54,101 nucleotides of DNA. It comes from JBGTIS01 sp041745535. GTDB taxonomy: Bacteria; Bacteroidota; Bacteroidia; Cytophagales; Cyclobacteriaceae. Shown here one piece after another: positions 7,105 to 15,674 of the stretch. A program made the position numbers and the translations under genes. Numbering within the stretch: position 1 is the first letter of the stretch; each line of letters begins with the position of its first letter. The stretch lies in NCBI GenBank assembly GCA_041745535.1, contig JBGTIS010000041.1, positions 1 to 54,101 on the forward strand, written 5' to 3'. Below the pieces are notes generated by a model that was given only the letters and a program-made list of their open reading frames with translations, was not told the origin of the DNA and did not search any database.

Positions 7105-7299
7105 TTATTTAGCTGATTCTCTCTGTGTTAATGCCGTTTTCAATCGGGCAATCAGCCTTCTGGCATGTCTGATTCTTATTGGATTTTCAATTGGAGAAAT
7201 AGCGTGGGCGAATCTTGTCTTTTGCAGGCTCTCTTGCTCTGCCTGAAGTTTCTCCCGGATTTCGCCTTCCGATAATGATTTTATTTCACTGTTTTTCAT
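7105..7299 (-). CDS. rpmC: 50S ribosomal protein L29
   Basis: L29 is a small alpha-helical protein at the tunnel exit that helps dock trigger factor and SRP. The 64-residue product begins MKNSEIKSLSEGEIREKLQA and ends with the signature NPIRIRHARRLIARLKTALTQR. It lies 9 bases after rplP. Confidence 0.98.
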   Translation of the reverse strand: MKNSEIKSLSEGEIREKLQAEQESLQKTRFAHAISPIENPIRIRHARRLIARLKTALTQRESAK

Positions 7300-7308
7300 A
7301 ACCTTAAA

Positions 7309-7728
7309 TTATCCAACGTAATCTTTTCGAACAACAAACCTGGTTTTAATGGGCAACTTCTGCGCTGCCAGTCGCATTGCTTCTTCAGCAGCGGCTTTGC
7401 TCACCCCGCCAGCTTCAAATAAGATGGTACCCGGTTTAATAACAGCCACCCAGTATTCGGGAGCTCCTTTACCTTTTCCCATCCTTACTTCAGCAGGTTT
7501 TTTGGTTACAGGTTTATCTGGAAATATTCTGATCCAAACCTGACCTTCTCGTTTCAGGAAACGAGTCATGGCGATACGCGCGGCTTCAATTTGCCTGCTG
7601 GTAATCCATGCCGGCTCCTGGGATTTCAATCCAAATGTACCGAAAGCCAATGTATAACCTCTTTGGGCAATACCTCTTACCCTACCTTTTTGTTGTTTTC
7701 TAAATTTGGTCCGCTTTGGTTGTAACAT
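7309..7728 (-). CDS. rplP: 50S ribosomal protein L16
   Basis: L16 organises the A-site region of the 50S subunit. The 139-residue product begins MLQPKRTKFRKQQKGRVRG. It contains the signatures WITSRQIEAARIAMTRFLKR and MGKGKGAPEYWVAVIKPG. It lies between rpsC (37 bases away) and rpmC in the standard S10 order. Confidence 0.98.
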   Translation of the reverse strand: MLQPKRTKFRKQQKGRVRGIAQRGYTLAFGTFGLKSQEPAWITSRQIEAARIAMTRFLKREGQVWIRIFPDKPVTKKPAEVRMGKGKGAPEYWVAVIKPGTILFEAGGVSKAAAEEAMRLAAQKLPIKTRFVVRKDYVG

Positions 7729-7765
7729 CTTTTCTAATTTTTATCCCAACAGTTTGGTATATATA

Positions 7766-8530
7766 TTATTTTCTTTTTCTTCTGGAACCGCCACCACCAT
7801 CTCTATCTCTATCTCTGCGGCGTCCGCCACCACCTTTTGGCGCGTTTCGACCAGGACCAGCATTTGTTCCTGACTGAAGTCCTATATTAGGAGACAAATC
7901 ACGCTTTCCAAAAACTTCGCCTTTGAATACCCATACTTTCACACCAATTTTACCATACACGGTATTGGCTTCAGCAATAGCGTAATCAATATCGGCACGT
8001 AACGTATGTAAAGGAATTCTTCCCTCTTTGTATTGCTCGGAACGGGCCATTTCAGCACCCCCCAACCGGCCTGAAACCAGCACTTTAATCCCTTCGGCAC
8101 CTACCCGCATGGCAGAACTGATTGCCTGCTTCATGGCTCTTCTGTAGGAAATTCTGGCTTCTAACTGCTGAGCAATAGAAGCTGCCACCAGGTTAGCGTC
8201 CAGTTCGGGACGTTTGATCTCAAAAATGTTGATCTGAACTTCCTTACCGGTAAGTTTTTTCAACTCTTCTTTTATTTTATCAACTTCAGAACCACCTTTT
8301 CCAATCACCACACCTGGGCGGGCAGTATGAATAGTAAGTGTGATTCTTTTTAAAGTTCTTTCAATAATGACTTTAGAAACACCACCACGGGGCAATCTAA
8401 CATCCACATATTTTCTGATGTTAAAATCCTCAACCAGCTTATCAGAAAAACTCTTTCCGCCATACCAGTTAGAATCCCAACCATTAATTATTCCTAGTCT
8501 TAAACCAATAGGGTTAGCTTTTTGTCCCAT
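7766..8530 (-). CDS. rpsC: 30S ribosomal protein S3
   Basis: S3 lines the mRNA entry channel and has helicase activity with S4 and S5. The 254-residue product begins MGQKANPIGLRLG. It has the KH domain with GVVIGKGGSEVDKIKEEL at about residues 73-90, and the C-terminal signature VSGRLGGAEMARSEQYKEGR. It ends in an extended low-complexity tail rich in Gly, Arg and Asp (about residues 227-254), a common Bacteroidota feature. It lies 5 bases after rplV. Confidence 0.98.
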   Translation of the reverse strand: MGQKANPIGLRLGIINGWDSNWYGGKSFSDKLVEDFNIRKYVDVRLPRGGVSKVIIERTLKRITLTIHTARPGVVIGKGGSEVDKIKEELKKLTGKEVQINIFEIKRPELDANLVAASIAQQLEARISYRRAMKQAISSAMRVGAEGIKVLVSGRLGGAEMARSEQYKEGRIPLHTLRADIDYAIAEANTVYGKIGVKVWVFKGEVFGKRDLSPNIGLQSGTNAGPGRNAPKGGGGRRRDRDRDGGGGSRRKRK

Positions 8531-8535
8531 TTTAT

Positions 8536-8946
8536 TTAACCTTTTTTATCATTTTTTTCAGTAGCTGTATCCGCTACGGCAGTGTTCAATAAATCTCCCA
8601 ATTCATCCAGGCTATCAATAACAACCGTTACATGGTTGGAACGCTTCCGGATACGATGCGCGCGTCCTTGTGGTGCGGGTCTTAATCTTTTCAGCATACG
8701 TCCACCATCCACAAAAATTTCTTTTATATACAAGTCTGCGTCCTCGAGCCGGGTATCTTCATTCATGTGCTGCCAGTTGGCAATAGCGGAGAACAAAAGC
8801 TTCTCAACTTTTTCGGCACCCTCTTTCGGTTCAAATTTCAAAATATTAAGGGCTTCACTTACTTTACGCCCTCTTACCAGGTCGGCCACCAACCTCATTT
8901 TACGGGGTGAAGTAGGTACATTATTTAACTTAGCTACTGCTTCCAT
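8536..8946 (-). CDS. rplV: 50S ribosomal protein L22
   Basis: L22 has a beta-hairpin that lines the peptide exit tunnel and is a site of macrolide resistance. I chose the ATG at 8946, giving 136 residues beginning MEAVAKLNNVPTSPRKMRL, the family N-terminus. The alternative start at 9018 would run back into rpsS. The C-terminal signature RLRPAPQGRAHRIRKRSNHV is intact. It starts 4 bases after rpsS ends. Confidence 0.97.
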   Translation of the reverse strand: MEAVAKLNNVPTSPRKMRLVADLVRGRKVSEALNILKFEPKEGAEKVEKLLFSAIANWQHMNEDTRLEDADLYIKEIFVDGGRMLKRLRPAPQGRAHRIRKRSNHVTVVIDSLDELGDLLNTAVADTATEKNDKKG

Positions 8947-8950
8947 TATC

Positions 8951-9229
8951 TTATCGTTTTCCTTTATCCTTTTTAGAAATATGGCCGCGGAAATTTCGGG
9001 TAGGTGCGAATTCCCCAAGTTTATGACCCACCATATTTTCTGTTACATAAACCGGAATAAATTTATTACCATTATGGACAGCCATGGTATGACCCACAAA
9101 ATCAGGTGAAATCATTGACCTTCTTGACCATGTTTTGATCACTGATTTTTTGCCTGAATCATTCATGGCATCCACCTTGTTTTGAAGGCGGTAATCAATA
9201 TATGGACCTTTTTTTAGTGAACGCGCCAT
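8951..9229 (-). CDS. rpsS: 30S ribosomal protein S19
   Basis: S19 forms a complex with S13 in the 30S head. The 92-residue product begins MARSLKKGPYIDYRLQ. It has the signature SRRSMISPDFVGHTMAVHNG and ends with GEFAPTRNFRGHISKKDK. It lies 3 bases after rplB. Confidence 0.98.
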   Translation of the reverse strand: MARSLKKGPYIDYRLQNKVDAMNDSGKKSVIKTWSRRSMISPDFVGHTMAVHNGNKFIPVYVTENMVGHKLGEFAPTRNFRGHISKKDKGKR

Positions 9230-9232
9230 TTA

Positions 9233-10060
9233 TTATTTTACTTTTCTGTTAATGATTAATTTGCTGGATTGCTTTTTCGGGTGACGGGTCTTTTTACCTT
9301 TAGCGATCAATCCGTTACGTGAACGTGGATGGCCACCAGATGCCCGTCCTTCACCACCACCCATCGGATGGTCAACAGGATTCATTACCACACCTCTAAC
9401 TCTGGGTCTGCGCCCTAACCAACGTTTCCTTCCTGCTTTTCCTAAAGTTACGTTCATGTGATCGGCATTGGATACTGAACCTACAGTGGCTATACAGGTG
9501 ACTAATACCATTCTCATTTCACCAGAAGGAAGTTTCAATGTCGCATACTTGCCTTCACGGGCGACCAACTGCGCATACGAACCGGCACTTCTGGCGAATT
9601 GCCCCCCTTTGCCCGGGTGCAACTCTATGTTGTGTACAATAGTACCTAATGGAATTGCTGACAAAGGAAGCGCATTACCAACTTCAGGCGCCACACTTGC
9701 GCCACTAATTACCTGCTGACCCACTTTTAAGCCCGAGGGAGCAATAATATAAGCTTTTTCACCATCCGCATAAAACAGAAGGGCTATTCTGGCTGAGCGC
9801 ATAGGATCATACTCAATAGCACTTACGGTAGCGGGCACATCAAATTTCTTGCGTTTGAAATCAATCAGGCGCATTTTCTTTTTGTGTCCACCCCCCGTGT
9901 ATCGCATGGTCATGCGTCCCTGGTTGTTTCTTCCCCCACTTCTTTTACGAACTTCAGTAATAAGCGACTTCTCAGGTGTACTTTTAGTAATATCTGAAAA
10001 ATCAGGTGCTACGCGATGTCTTTGTCCTGGGGTTACTGGTCTTAGTTTTCTTAATGCCAT
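9233..10060 (-). CDS. rplB: 50S ribosomal protein L2
   Basis: L2 is a primary 23S binder required for subunit joining and peptidyl transfer. The 275-residue product has the family length. The C-terminal signature VDHPMGGGEGRASGGHPRSR, which includes the functionally important His, is present near residues 225-245. It lies 16 bases after rplW in the standard S10 order. Confidence 0.98.
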   Translation of the reverse strand: MALRKLRPVTPGQRHRVAPDFSDITKSTPEKSLITEVRKRSGGRNNQGRMTMRYTGGGHKKKMRLIDFKRKKFDVPATVSAIEYDPMRSARIALLFYADGEKAYIIAPSGLKVGQQVISGASVAPEVGNALPLSAIPLGTIVHNIELHPGKGGQFARSAGSYAQLVAREGKYATLKLPSGEMRMVLVTCIATVGSVSNADHMNVTLGKAGRKRWLGRRPRVRGVVMNPVDHPMGGGEGRASGGHPRSRNGLIAKGKKTRHPKKQSSKLIINRKVK

Positions 10061-10076
10061 AATTTAATTCTTCAAT

Positions 10077-10364
10077 TTATACGTTACCGTAAAAATCAAT
10101 AACCTCACCTTCAGCAACTGTAACAATTGCCTTTTTATAAGAGGGCTTCCTTCCTCCCACAACTTTTGATTTGGTGTAACGATTCTTCACTTTTCCACCG
10201 TAGATCATGGTGCGTACATTTTTTACTGCTACACCGTATATTTTCTCAATTTCTTTTCGGATCTGGATTTTGTTGGCTTTTTTGTCTACAACAAATCCAT
10301 AAATTCCTTTCTCGTTCAGGGCAGAAACTTTTTCTGTTACCAGAGGTTTTCTCAAAATGCTCAT
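10077..10364 (-). CDS. rplW: 50S ribosomal protein L23
   Basis: L23 sits at the tunnel exit and is the trigger factor docking site. The 95-residue product begins MSILRKPLVTEKVSALNEKG. It contains VDKKANKIQIRKEIEKIYGV and the basic loop KVKNRYTKSKVVGGRKPSYKK. It lies between rplD and rplB with 16- to 17-base gaps. Confidence 0.98.
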   Translation of the reverse strand: MSILRKPLVTEKVSALNEKGIYGFVVDKKANKIQIRKEIEKIYGVAVKNVRTMIYGGKVKNRYTKSKVVGGRKPSYKKAIVTVAEGEVIDFYGNV

Positions 10365-10381
10365 TTTACTATAAAATGTTG

Positions 10382-11008
10382 CTAGTTTAAAATACTTTCA
10401 ATTTCTTTTACGGCTGTTTCACTGAGCACTACCTGGTGGGCGTTTAAGATGTCATAGGTATTAATTTGCCCTGCCGTAATTACTTTTGAGTTTTTCAGAT
10501 TTCTGCTCGACAAAAACACGTTCTTATCTTCTCCGGTTACTACAAACAAAGATTTCTCATTTGCTAATGATAAACTCTTCAGAATATTAATATACTCTTT
10601 TGTTTTCGGCGCGTCCAGCACAAAATCTTCTAATACAACAATTTTCTCGTCTTTTGCTTTGTATGCCAGCGCTGATTTCCTGGCTAATTTCTTAACCTTT
10701 TTGTTAAGTTTAAAGCCATAATCTCTGGGTCGGGGACCAAATACAGTACCTCCACCTCTGAAAACAGGAGATTTAATGCTGCCTGCCCGTGCTGTACCAG
10801 TACCTTTCTGACGCTTAATTTTTTTGGTAGAACCCGTTATTTCAGCGCGTTCTTTTGATTTGTGAGTACCCTGTCTTCTGTTAGCCAGCGTATTTTTAAC
10901 ATCCAGATAAATGGCGTGGTCATTAGGCTTGATAGCGTAAATATCGTCTAGCAATTCTACCTTTTTGTCGGTACTCTCACCTTTTGTTGTTAATACAGCA
11001 ACTTTCAT
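10382..11008 (-). CDS. rplD: 50S ribosomal protein L4
   Basis: L4 has an extended loop lining the exit tunnel; in E. coli it also represses the S10 operon. I chose the ATG at 11008 (208 residues, MKVAVLTTKGESTDKKVELL), one base after rplC ends. A start at 11020 would overlap rplC by 11 bases. The loop signature QKGTGTARAGSIKSPVFRGG is intact. Confidence 0.96.
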   Translation of the reverse strand: MKVAVLTTKGESTDKKVELLDDIYAIKPNDHAIYLDVKNTLANRRQGTHKSKERAEITGSTKKIKRQKGTGTARAGSIKSPVFRGGGTVFGPRPRDYGFKLNKKVKKLARKSALAYKAKDEKIVVLEDFVLDAPKTKEYINILKSLSLANEKSLFVVTGEDKNVFLSSRNLKNSKVITAGQINTYDILNAHQVVLSETAVKEIESILN

Positions 11009-11009
11009 T

Positions 11010-11642
11010 TTATTTCTCAAGTATTACAGTTGAATTTTTTGAACCCGGCACTGGCCCGCTTACAAAAATCAGGTTTTTATCGGCTACTATTTTCATTACC
11101 TGCAGGTTTACCACCTTTACCCGTTTGTTTCCGGTTTGCCCGGCCATTCTCATTCCTTTAAATACACGGGAAGGATAAGAACTCGCGCCAATTGAACCTG
11201 GTGCCCGGCTTCTGTTATGCTGACCATGTGTAGTTTGACCTACTCCGCCAAATCCATGTCTTTTTACTACCCCCTGAAAACCTTTTCCTTTGGACGTACC
11301 AATTACATCCAAAAAATCGCCTTCCTTAAATACCTCTCCTACCAGCACGGATTTTCCTAACTGAACCTGATCTTCAAACTCCACACGGAAATCGCGAAAT
11401 TCAACCAGCTTCTTTTTTGGGGTTACATTAAGTTTGCTAAAATGACCTCGGATCGCATTGACAGTATGTTTCTCTTTCAAATCACCATATCCAAGTTGTA
11501 CTGCTGTGTAACCATCGGTATCAATGTTTTTAACCTGGGTAATCACACAAGGCCCAGCCTCGATTACGGTACAGGCAATACTCTTCCCTTCTTTGTCGTA
11601 GAAGTTGGTCATACCTAATTTTTTACCTATTATACCGGACAT
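11010..11642 (-). CDS. rplC: 50S ribosomal protein L3
   Basis: L3 is an early assembly protein close to the peptidyl transferase centre. The 210-residue product begins MSGIIGKKLGMTNFYDKEGK. It has the core GTSKGKGFQGVVKRHGFGG and the tip loop with GQHNRSRAPGSIGASSYPSR. It is the first gene after a terminator and promoter pair that separates it from rpsJ, and it heads the S10-type ribosomal cluster here. Confidence 0.98.
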   Translation of the reverse strand: MSGIIGKKLGMTNFYDKEGKSIACTVIEAGPCVITQVKNIDTDGYTAVQLGYGDLKEKHTVNAIRGHFSKLNVTPKKKLVEFRDFRVEFEDQVQLGKSVLVGEVFKEGDFLDVIGTSKGKGFQGVVKRHGFGGVGQTTHGQHNRSRAPGSIGASSYPSRVFKGMRMAGQTGNKRVKVVNLQVMKIVADKNLIFVSGPVPGSKNSTVILEK

Positions 11643-11704
11643 TTTTTGCCTTTATTAAGTTTGTGTTTTTTTTCTTTTTTTAAGCCTTTTTCCGTAAAAG
11701 ACTG

Positions 11705-11735
11705 CAAATTTAGTTAATTAAAGTACGATGGCAAA
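11705..11735 (-). promoter_or_regulatory. Promoter for rplC and the S10/spc cluster
   Basis: The minus strand has TTTG (11735-11732), a 19-base spacer and TAAATTTG (11712-11705), a full match to the Bacteroidetes housekeeping consensus. Transcription would begin near 11698, giving a leader of about 55 bases before the rplC ATG at 11642. It lies downstream of the terminator at 11820-11856. Confidence 0.8.
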
Positions 11736-11819
11736 AATTTAGAGCAATTAAATTTTTATATTATCAGAATCTATTTTGTATTTTCCACTTTTAATTTCTG
11801 ATGGCTCATCGCCTTAGAC

Positions 11820-11856
11820 AAAAAAGAACCAACCTCGATATTAAGATTGGTTCTTT
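11820..11856 (-). terminator. Intrinsic terminator after rpsJ
   Basis: Arms 11847-11856 and 11823-11832 pair perfectly over 10 bp with a 14-base loop on the minus-strand RNA. A run of six U (11825-11820) overlaps and follows the 3' arm. It starts 20 bases after the rpsJ stop and would end or attenuate the rpsL-rpsG-fusA-rpsJ transcript before rplC. Confidence 0.8.
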
Positions 11857-11876
11857 CTTTTATTACAGAAGAATTA

Positions 11877-12182
11877 TCACACTTTAATTTCAACATCAAC
11901 GCCACTGGGTAATTCAAGTTTCATCAGGGCATCTACTGTTTTTGTGCTGTTTGAATAAATATCTACCAGCCGCTTATAAGTGCAAAGCTGAAACTGCTCT
12001 CTGGCCTTTTTATTTACGTGGGGCGATCTCAGTACAGTAAAAATCTGTTTGTTAGTAGGCAACGGAATAGGTCCACTTACTACAGCGCCCGTCGTTTTAA
12101 CGGCCCTTACAATCTTTTCAGCGGATTTATCCACTAAATTATGATCGTATGATTTAAGTTTAATTCTGATTTTCTGATTCAT
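11877..12182 (-). CDS. rpsJ: 30S ribosomal protein S10 (NusE)
   Basis: S10 is a 30S head protein that also works as NusE in transcription antitermination, binding NusB and NusG. The 101-residue product begins MNQKIRIKLKSYDHNLVD. It has the signature GPIPLPTNKQIFTVLRSPHV. It is 17 bases after fusA, so it belongs transcriptionally with the str genes, and it is separated from rplC by 234 bases with a terminator and a promoter. Confidence 0.98.
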   Translation of the reverse strand: MNQKIRIKLKSYDHNLVDKSAEKIVRAVKTTGAVVSGPIPLPTNKQIFTVLRSPHVNKKAREQFQLCTYKRLVDIYSNSTKTVDALMKLELPSGVDVEIKV

Positions 12183-12199
12183 ACTTTTATTTGTATTTT

Positions 12200-14332
12200 T
12201 TAGCTAACAGTTGCACCACTAACTTTTGAAATTATTGTTTCAGCAATACTGTTCGGTACAGGATCATAGTGAGAGAAAGTAAGGGTGGCTACTGCTCTTC
12301 CAGAAGAAATAGTACGCAAATCAGTGATATAACCAAATAACTCTGACAACGGCACATCAGCCTTGATCACCTGCGCGCCTCCTTTGGTATCCATACCCCT
12401 CATTAGGCCTCTTCTTTTGTTCAAATCACCTGTAACAGGTCCGGTATATTCATCAGGGCAAACCACTTCTACTGCCATAACCGGCTCAAGAATAATAGGC
12501 TTGGCTTTTTTCGCCGACACCTTAAATCCGATTCTGGCTGCCATTTCAAATGATAGTGAATCAGAGTCAACATCATGATAAGAACCATGGAAAAGTTTAA
12601 CCCGCATACTATCGATCGGATATCCGGCTAATGGTCCATTGGACATAGCCGATTCAAATCCTTTTTGTACCGCTGGTATAAACTCACGGGGAATTACACC
12701 ACCCACAATGGCGTTTTCAAATAACAAGCCTTGCTTTCCATCGTCACGTGGTCCTATTTCAAACACAATGTCGGCGAATTTACCTCTACCACCGGTTTGT
12801 TTCTTATAAACCTCTTTATGCTCAATGGTAGCTGTAATGGTTTCTTTATAAGCAACCTGCGGAGCACCCTGGCTGATTTCTACTTTAAATTCCCGCTTCA
12901 GACGGTCGATAATAATTTCAAGGTGCAATTCACCCATGCCTTTCAGTACCGTTTGCCCGGTTTCCTGATCAGTCATTACCTGCAGGGTAGGGTCTTCTTC
13001 TACCAATTTTGAAATGGCCATGCTCAGTTTATCTACATCTTCCTGTTTTTTAGGTTCAATGGCATAGCCAATTACCGGCTCAGGGAAGCTCATGGACTCA
13101 AGCACAATTTTATGCTTTTCGTCACTGAGTGTATCTCCGGTTTTAATATCTTTAAAGCCTACACCAGCCGCAATATCACCTGCTTCTACACGGTTAATTG
13201 GATTTTGCTTGTTAGAGTGCATCTGCATTAACCTGGAAATCCTTTCTTTTTTGTCTGTTCTGTTATTATGAATATAAGAACCAGACTCCAGATGACCGGA
13301 ATATACCCGAAAGAACGCTAACCGTCCTACATATTGGTCTGTGGCAATTTTAAAAGCCAAGGCAGCAAAGGAATCTTCGGGATCAGGATGGCGTAATTCT
13401 TCTTTTTCAGTATCAGGATTAATTCCTTTTACAGGAGGCAAATCCACAGGCGAAGGCAGGTATTCACAAACCGCGTCCAGTAATGCCTGCACCCCTTTAT
13501 TTTTAAATGCGGATCCACACAATACGGGCGAGAATGACATATCAATTACCGCTTTCCGTACAGCAGCCATTACTTCTTCAACAGTGATAGAATCAGGGTC
13601 GTCGAAGAACTTCTCCAGCAACTGGTCATCATATTCCGCCACATTCTCGATCAGATTCTGTCTCCATTCGGCAGCAGTTTCTTTCAGATCTTCGGGAATA
13701 TCAATAAGTTTATAAGTCATTCCCAGGTTATCCTCATCCCAGATAATACCTTTATTGATAATAAGATCAATAACACCGGTAAAATTTTCTTCCGCTCCAA
13801 TTGGTATTTGCAAAGGAACCGGTTTTGCGTTTAATTTATCTTTAATTTCGGCGACCACATTAAAGAAATCGGCGCCTGCCCTATCCATTTTATTAACAAA
13901 ACAAATACGGGGGACTTTGTATTTATCAGCCTGGCGCCATACAGTTTCCGACTGTGGTTCCACACCTGAAACTGCACAGAAAAGCGCGATAGCACCGTCT
14001 AATACCCTGAGCGAACGTTCCACTTCAACAGTGAAGTCGACGTGTCCGGGAGTATCGATAATGTTTATTCTGTATTCTTTGGTATCGGCAGTTGCCTTTC
14101 CCTGCTCAGTAGGATATTTCCAGAATGTAGTAGTAGCAGCAGAAGTAATCGTAATACCTCGCTCCTGCTCCTGTTCCATCCAGTCCATAACCGCGGCACC
14201 CTCGTGTACCTCACCAATTTTATAGGTAAGGCCAGTGTAGTACAGAATACGTTCGGTGGTGGTGGTTTTACCGGCATCAAGGTGCGCCATGATGCCTATA
14301 TTTCTAAGGTTTTTTAAATCTTTCTTCGCCAT
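12200..14332 (-). CDS. fusA: Translation elongation factor G
   Basis: EF-G is the GTPase that drives translocation of tRNA and mRNA. The 710-residue product has the G1 loop AHLDAGKTTTTERILYYTG near residues 16-34, the G3 motif DTPGHVDF, and the G4 motif NKMDRAG. Domains II-V follow, including the domain IV start GGRGKFADIVFEIGP. Length and motifs fit a canonical EF-G. It lies 11 bases after rpsG and 17 before rpsJ, the classic str order. Confidence 0.98.
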   Translation of the reverse strand: MAKKDLKNLRNIGIMAHLDAGKTTTTERILYYTGLTYKIGEVHEGAAVMDWMEQEQERGITITSAATTTFWKYPTEQGKATADTKEYRINIIDTPGHVDFTVEVERSLRVLDGAIALFCAVSGVEPQSETVWRQADKYKVPRICFVNKMDRAGADFFNVVAEIKDKLNAKPVPLQIPIGAEENFTGVIDLIINKGIIWDEDNLGMTYKLIDIPEDLKETAAEWRQNLIENVAEYDDQLLEKFFDDPDSITVEEVMAAVRKAVIDMSFSPVLCGSAFKNKGVQALLDAVCEYLPSPVDLPPVKGINPDTEKEELRHPDPEDSFAALAFKIATDQYVGRLAFFRVYSGHLESGSYIHNNRTDKKERISRLMQMHSNKQNPINRVEAGDIAAGVGFKDIKTGDTLSDEKHKIVLESMSFPEPVIGYAIEPKKQEDVDKLSMAISKLVEEDPTLQVMTDQETGQTVLKGMGELHLEIIIDRLKREFKVEISQGAPQVAYKETITATIEHKEVYKKQTGGRGKFADIVFEIGPRDDGKQGLLFENAIVGGVIPREFIPAVQKGFESAMSNGPLAGYPIDSMRVKLFHGSYHDVDSDSLSFEMAARIGFKVSAKKAKPIILEPVMAVEVVCPDEYTGPVTGDLNKRRGLMRGMDTKGGAQVIKADVPLSELFGYITDLRTISSGRAVATLTFSHYDPVPNSIAETIISKVSGATVS

Positions 14333-14343
14333 TATTATTTCTC

Positions 14344-14811
14344 CTAAAACTTAAAATGTGAAAATGCCCTGTTGGCGTCAGCCATTCTGTGCGTATCATC
14401 TTTCTTTTTCACAGCAGCTCCCTCACCTTTTGCCGCCGCGATTACTTCACCGGCAAGTCGTTCAGTCATTGTTTTTTCTCCTCTTGATCTGGAATAACGA
14501 ATCAGCCATTTAATGCCTAAAGACGTTTTTCTGCTTGGCCGTACTTCAATGGGCACCTGAAACGTAGCGCCTCCTACCCTCCTGCTTTTTACCTCAACAG
14601 CAGGCATCACATTGTTTAATGCTTTTTTCCACGTGTCAATGCCGTTTTCCTTGGTTCTGTTTTCTACAATATCAATCGCATCATAGAAAATTTTGTAGGC
14701 AACACTTTTTTTGCCATCTACCATCAGGTAGTTCACAAATTTAGTAACCAGGGTATCCTGGTAAATAGGATCAGGAAGTATGTATCGCTTTTTTGGTTTA
14801 CTTTTTCTCAT
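14344..14811 (-). CDS. rpsG: 30S ribosomal protein S7
   Basis: S7 nucleates assembly of the 30S head and contacts the E-site tRNA. The 155-residue product begins MRKSKPKKRYILPDPIYQD. It carries the signature VNYLMVDGKKSVAYKIFYDA and ends MADANRAFSHFKF. It follows rpsL by 8 bases. Confidence 0.98.
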   Translation of the reverse strand: MRKSKPKKRYILPDPIYQDTLVTKFVNYLMVDGKKSVAYKIFYDAIDIVENRTKENGIDTWKKALNNVMPAVEVKSRRVGGATFQVPIEVRPSRKTSLGIKWLIRYSRSRGEKTMTERLAGEVIAAAKGEGAAVKKKDDTHRMADANRAFSHFKF

Positions 14812-14819
14812 CGCAATTC

Positions 14820-15194
14820 TTATTTTTTAGGTTTCTTGGTACCATACTTCGATCGTCCTTGTAAGCGGCCATTTACACCTGCTGTATCTAGGGCGCCACG
14901 GATAATATGATATCGAACACCGGGCAGATCTTTTACTCTTCCTCCCCTGATGAGCACAATAGAATGCTCTTGTAAATTATGGCCTTCACCCGGTATGTAG
15001 GCATTCACTTCCCTGCCATTGGTTAATCGAACTCTGGCAACTTTCCGCATGGCGGAGTTTGGCTTTTTGGGGGTAGTGGTATACACACGTGTACAAACCC
15101 CTCTTCGCTGAGGGCACGACTCCAAGGCCGGAGATTTGGACTTAGACGTCAAAGTTTTTCTACCTTTTCTTATTAACTGCTGTATAGTAGGCAT
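14820..15194 (-). CDS. rpsL: 30S ribosomal protein S12
   Basis: S12 sits at the decoding centre and controls accuracy. The 124-residue product begins MPTIQQLIRKGRKTL. The streptomycin-sensitive Lys in TTTPKKPNSAMRKVARV is present, as is the Lys in GGRVKDLPGVRYH, so no classical resistance change is seen. It heads the str gene group behind its own predicted promoter. Confidence 0.98.
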   Translation of the reverse strand: MPTIQQLIRKGRKTLTSKSKSPALESCPQRRGVCTRVYTTTPKKPNSAMRKVARVRLTNGREVNAYIPGEGHNLQEHSIVLIRGGRVKDLPGVRYHIIRGALDTAGVNGRLQGRSKYGTKKPKK

Positions 15195-15234
15195 TTAATG
15201 AAATATTGAATTTTAATAAGTTTTCTTATCCTCG

Positions 15235-15242
15235 CAAAATTA
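15235..15242 (-). promoter_or_regulatory. Predicted -7 box of the rpsL promoter
   Basis: The minus strand reads TAATTTTG, an exact TAnnTTTG match, about 40 bases before the rpsL ATG. The expected -33 region has only TTTT with a 17-base spacer. The gap from the DUF3467 gene is 121 bases, consistent with a new transcription unit. Confidence 0.5.
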
Positions 15243-15315
15243 GAGGTGCAAAAATATGGAAAATTAGTCGATTTAACCAAGTCAGGTTAATTTTTATACT
15301 AATTTTATTTTTATA

Positions 15316-15660
15316 TCAGGCTTCGCCCATGGTACCGCCAAAATTTATTGGAAATTTCGAAGTACTTTCTGCATGTTTTATGGAACCAAAGCTATCTTCA
15401 TATTTGGAAATATTATCATTCAGAGCATGCAAAAGTCTTTTCGCATGCTCTGGTGTGATAATAATTCTGGCTTTTACTTTGGCTTTGGGCGTTCCCGGCA
15501 TCAATCTGATAAAATCAATAACAAATTCGCTATTAGAATGCGCGATGGTAGCCAAATTAGCATATTCACCTTCGGCAATTTCTTCCGCAAGTTCAATGCT
15601 AATCTGATTTTGGTTGCGTCCTCCTGAACCTGAATGCTGATCTTCTTTATTTTCAGCCAT
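15316..15660 (-). CDS. DUF3467 family protein
   Basis: This 114-residue soluble protein has the DUF3467 layout: acidic N-terminus, core IAEGEYANLATIAHSNSEFVIDFIRLMPG, then KVKARIIITPEHAKRLLHALNDNI (quoted here only to place it, residues about 61-84). Its function is unknown. It lies 14 bases after rpoC and looks co-transcribed with rpoB-rpoC, an arrangement I recall as common in Bacteroidota, which suggests a link to RNA polymerase or translation. No signal peptide or membrane segment is visible. Confidence 0.88.
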   Translation of the reverse strand: MAENKEDQHSGSGGRNQNQISIELAEEIAEGEYANLATIAHSNSEFVIDFIRLMPGTPKAKVKARIIITPEHAKRLLHALNDNISKYEDSFGSIKHAESTSKFPINFGGTMGEA

Positions 15661-15674
15661 TAGCCTGTGTATTA

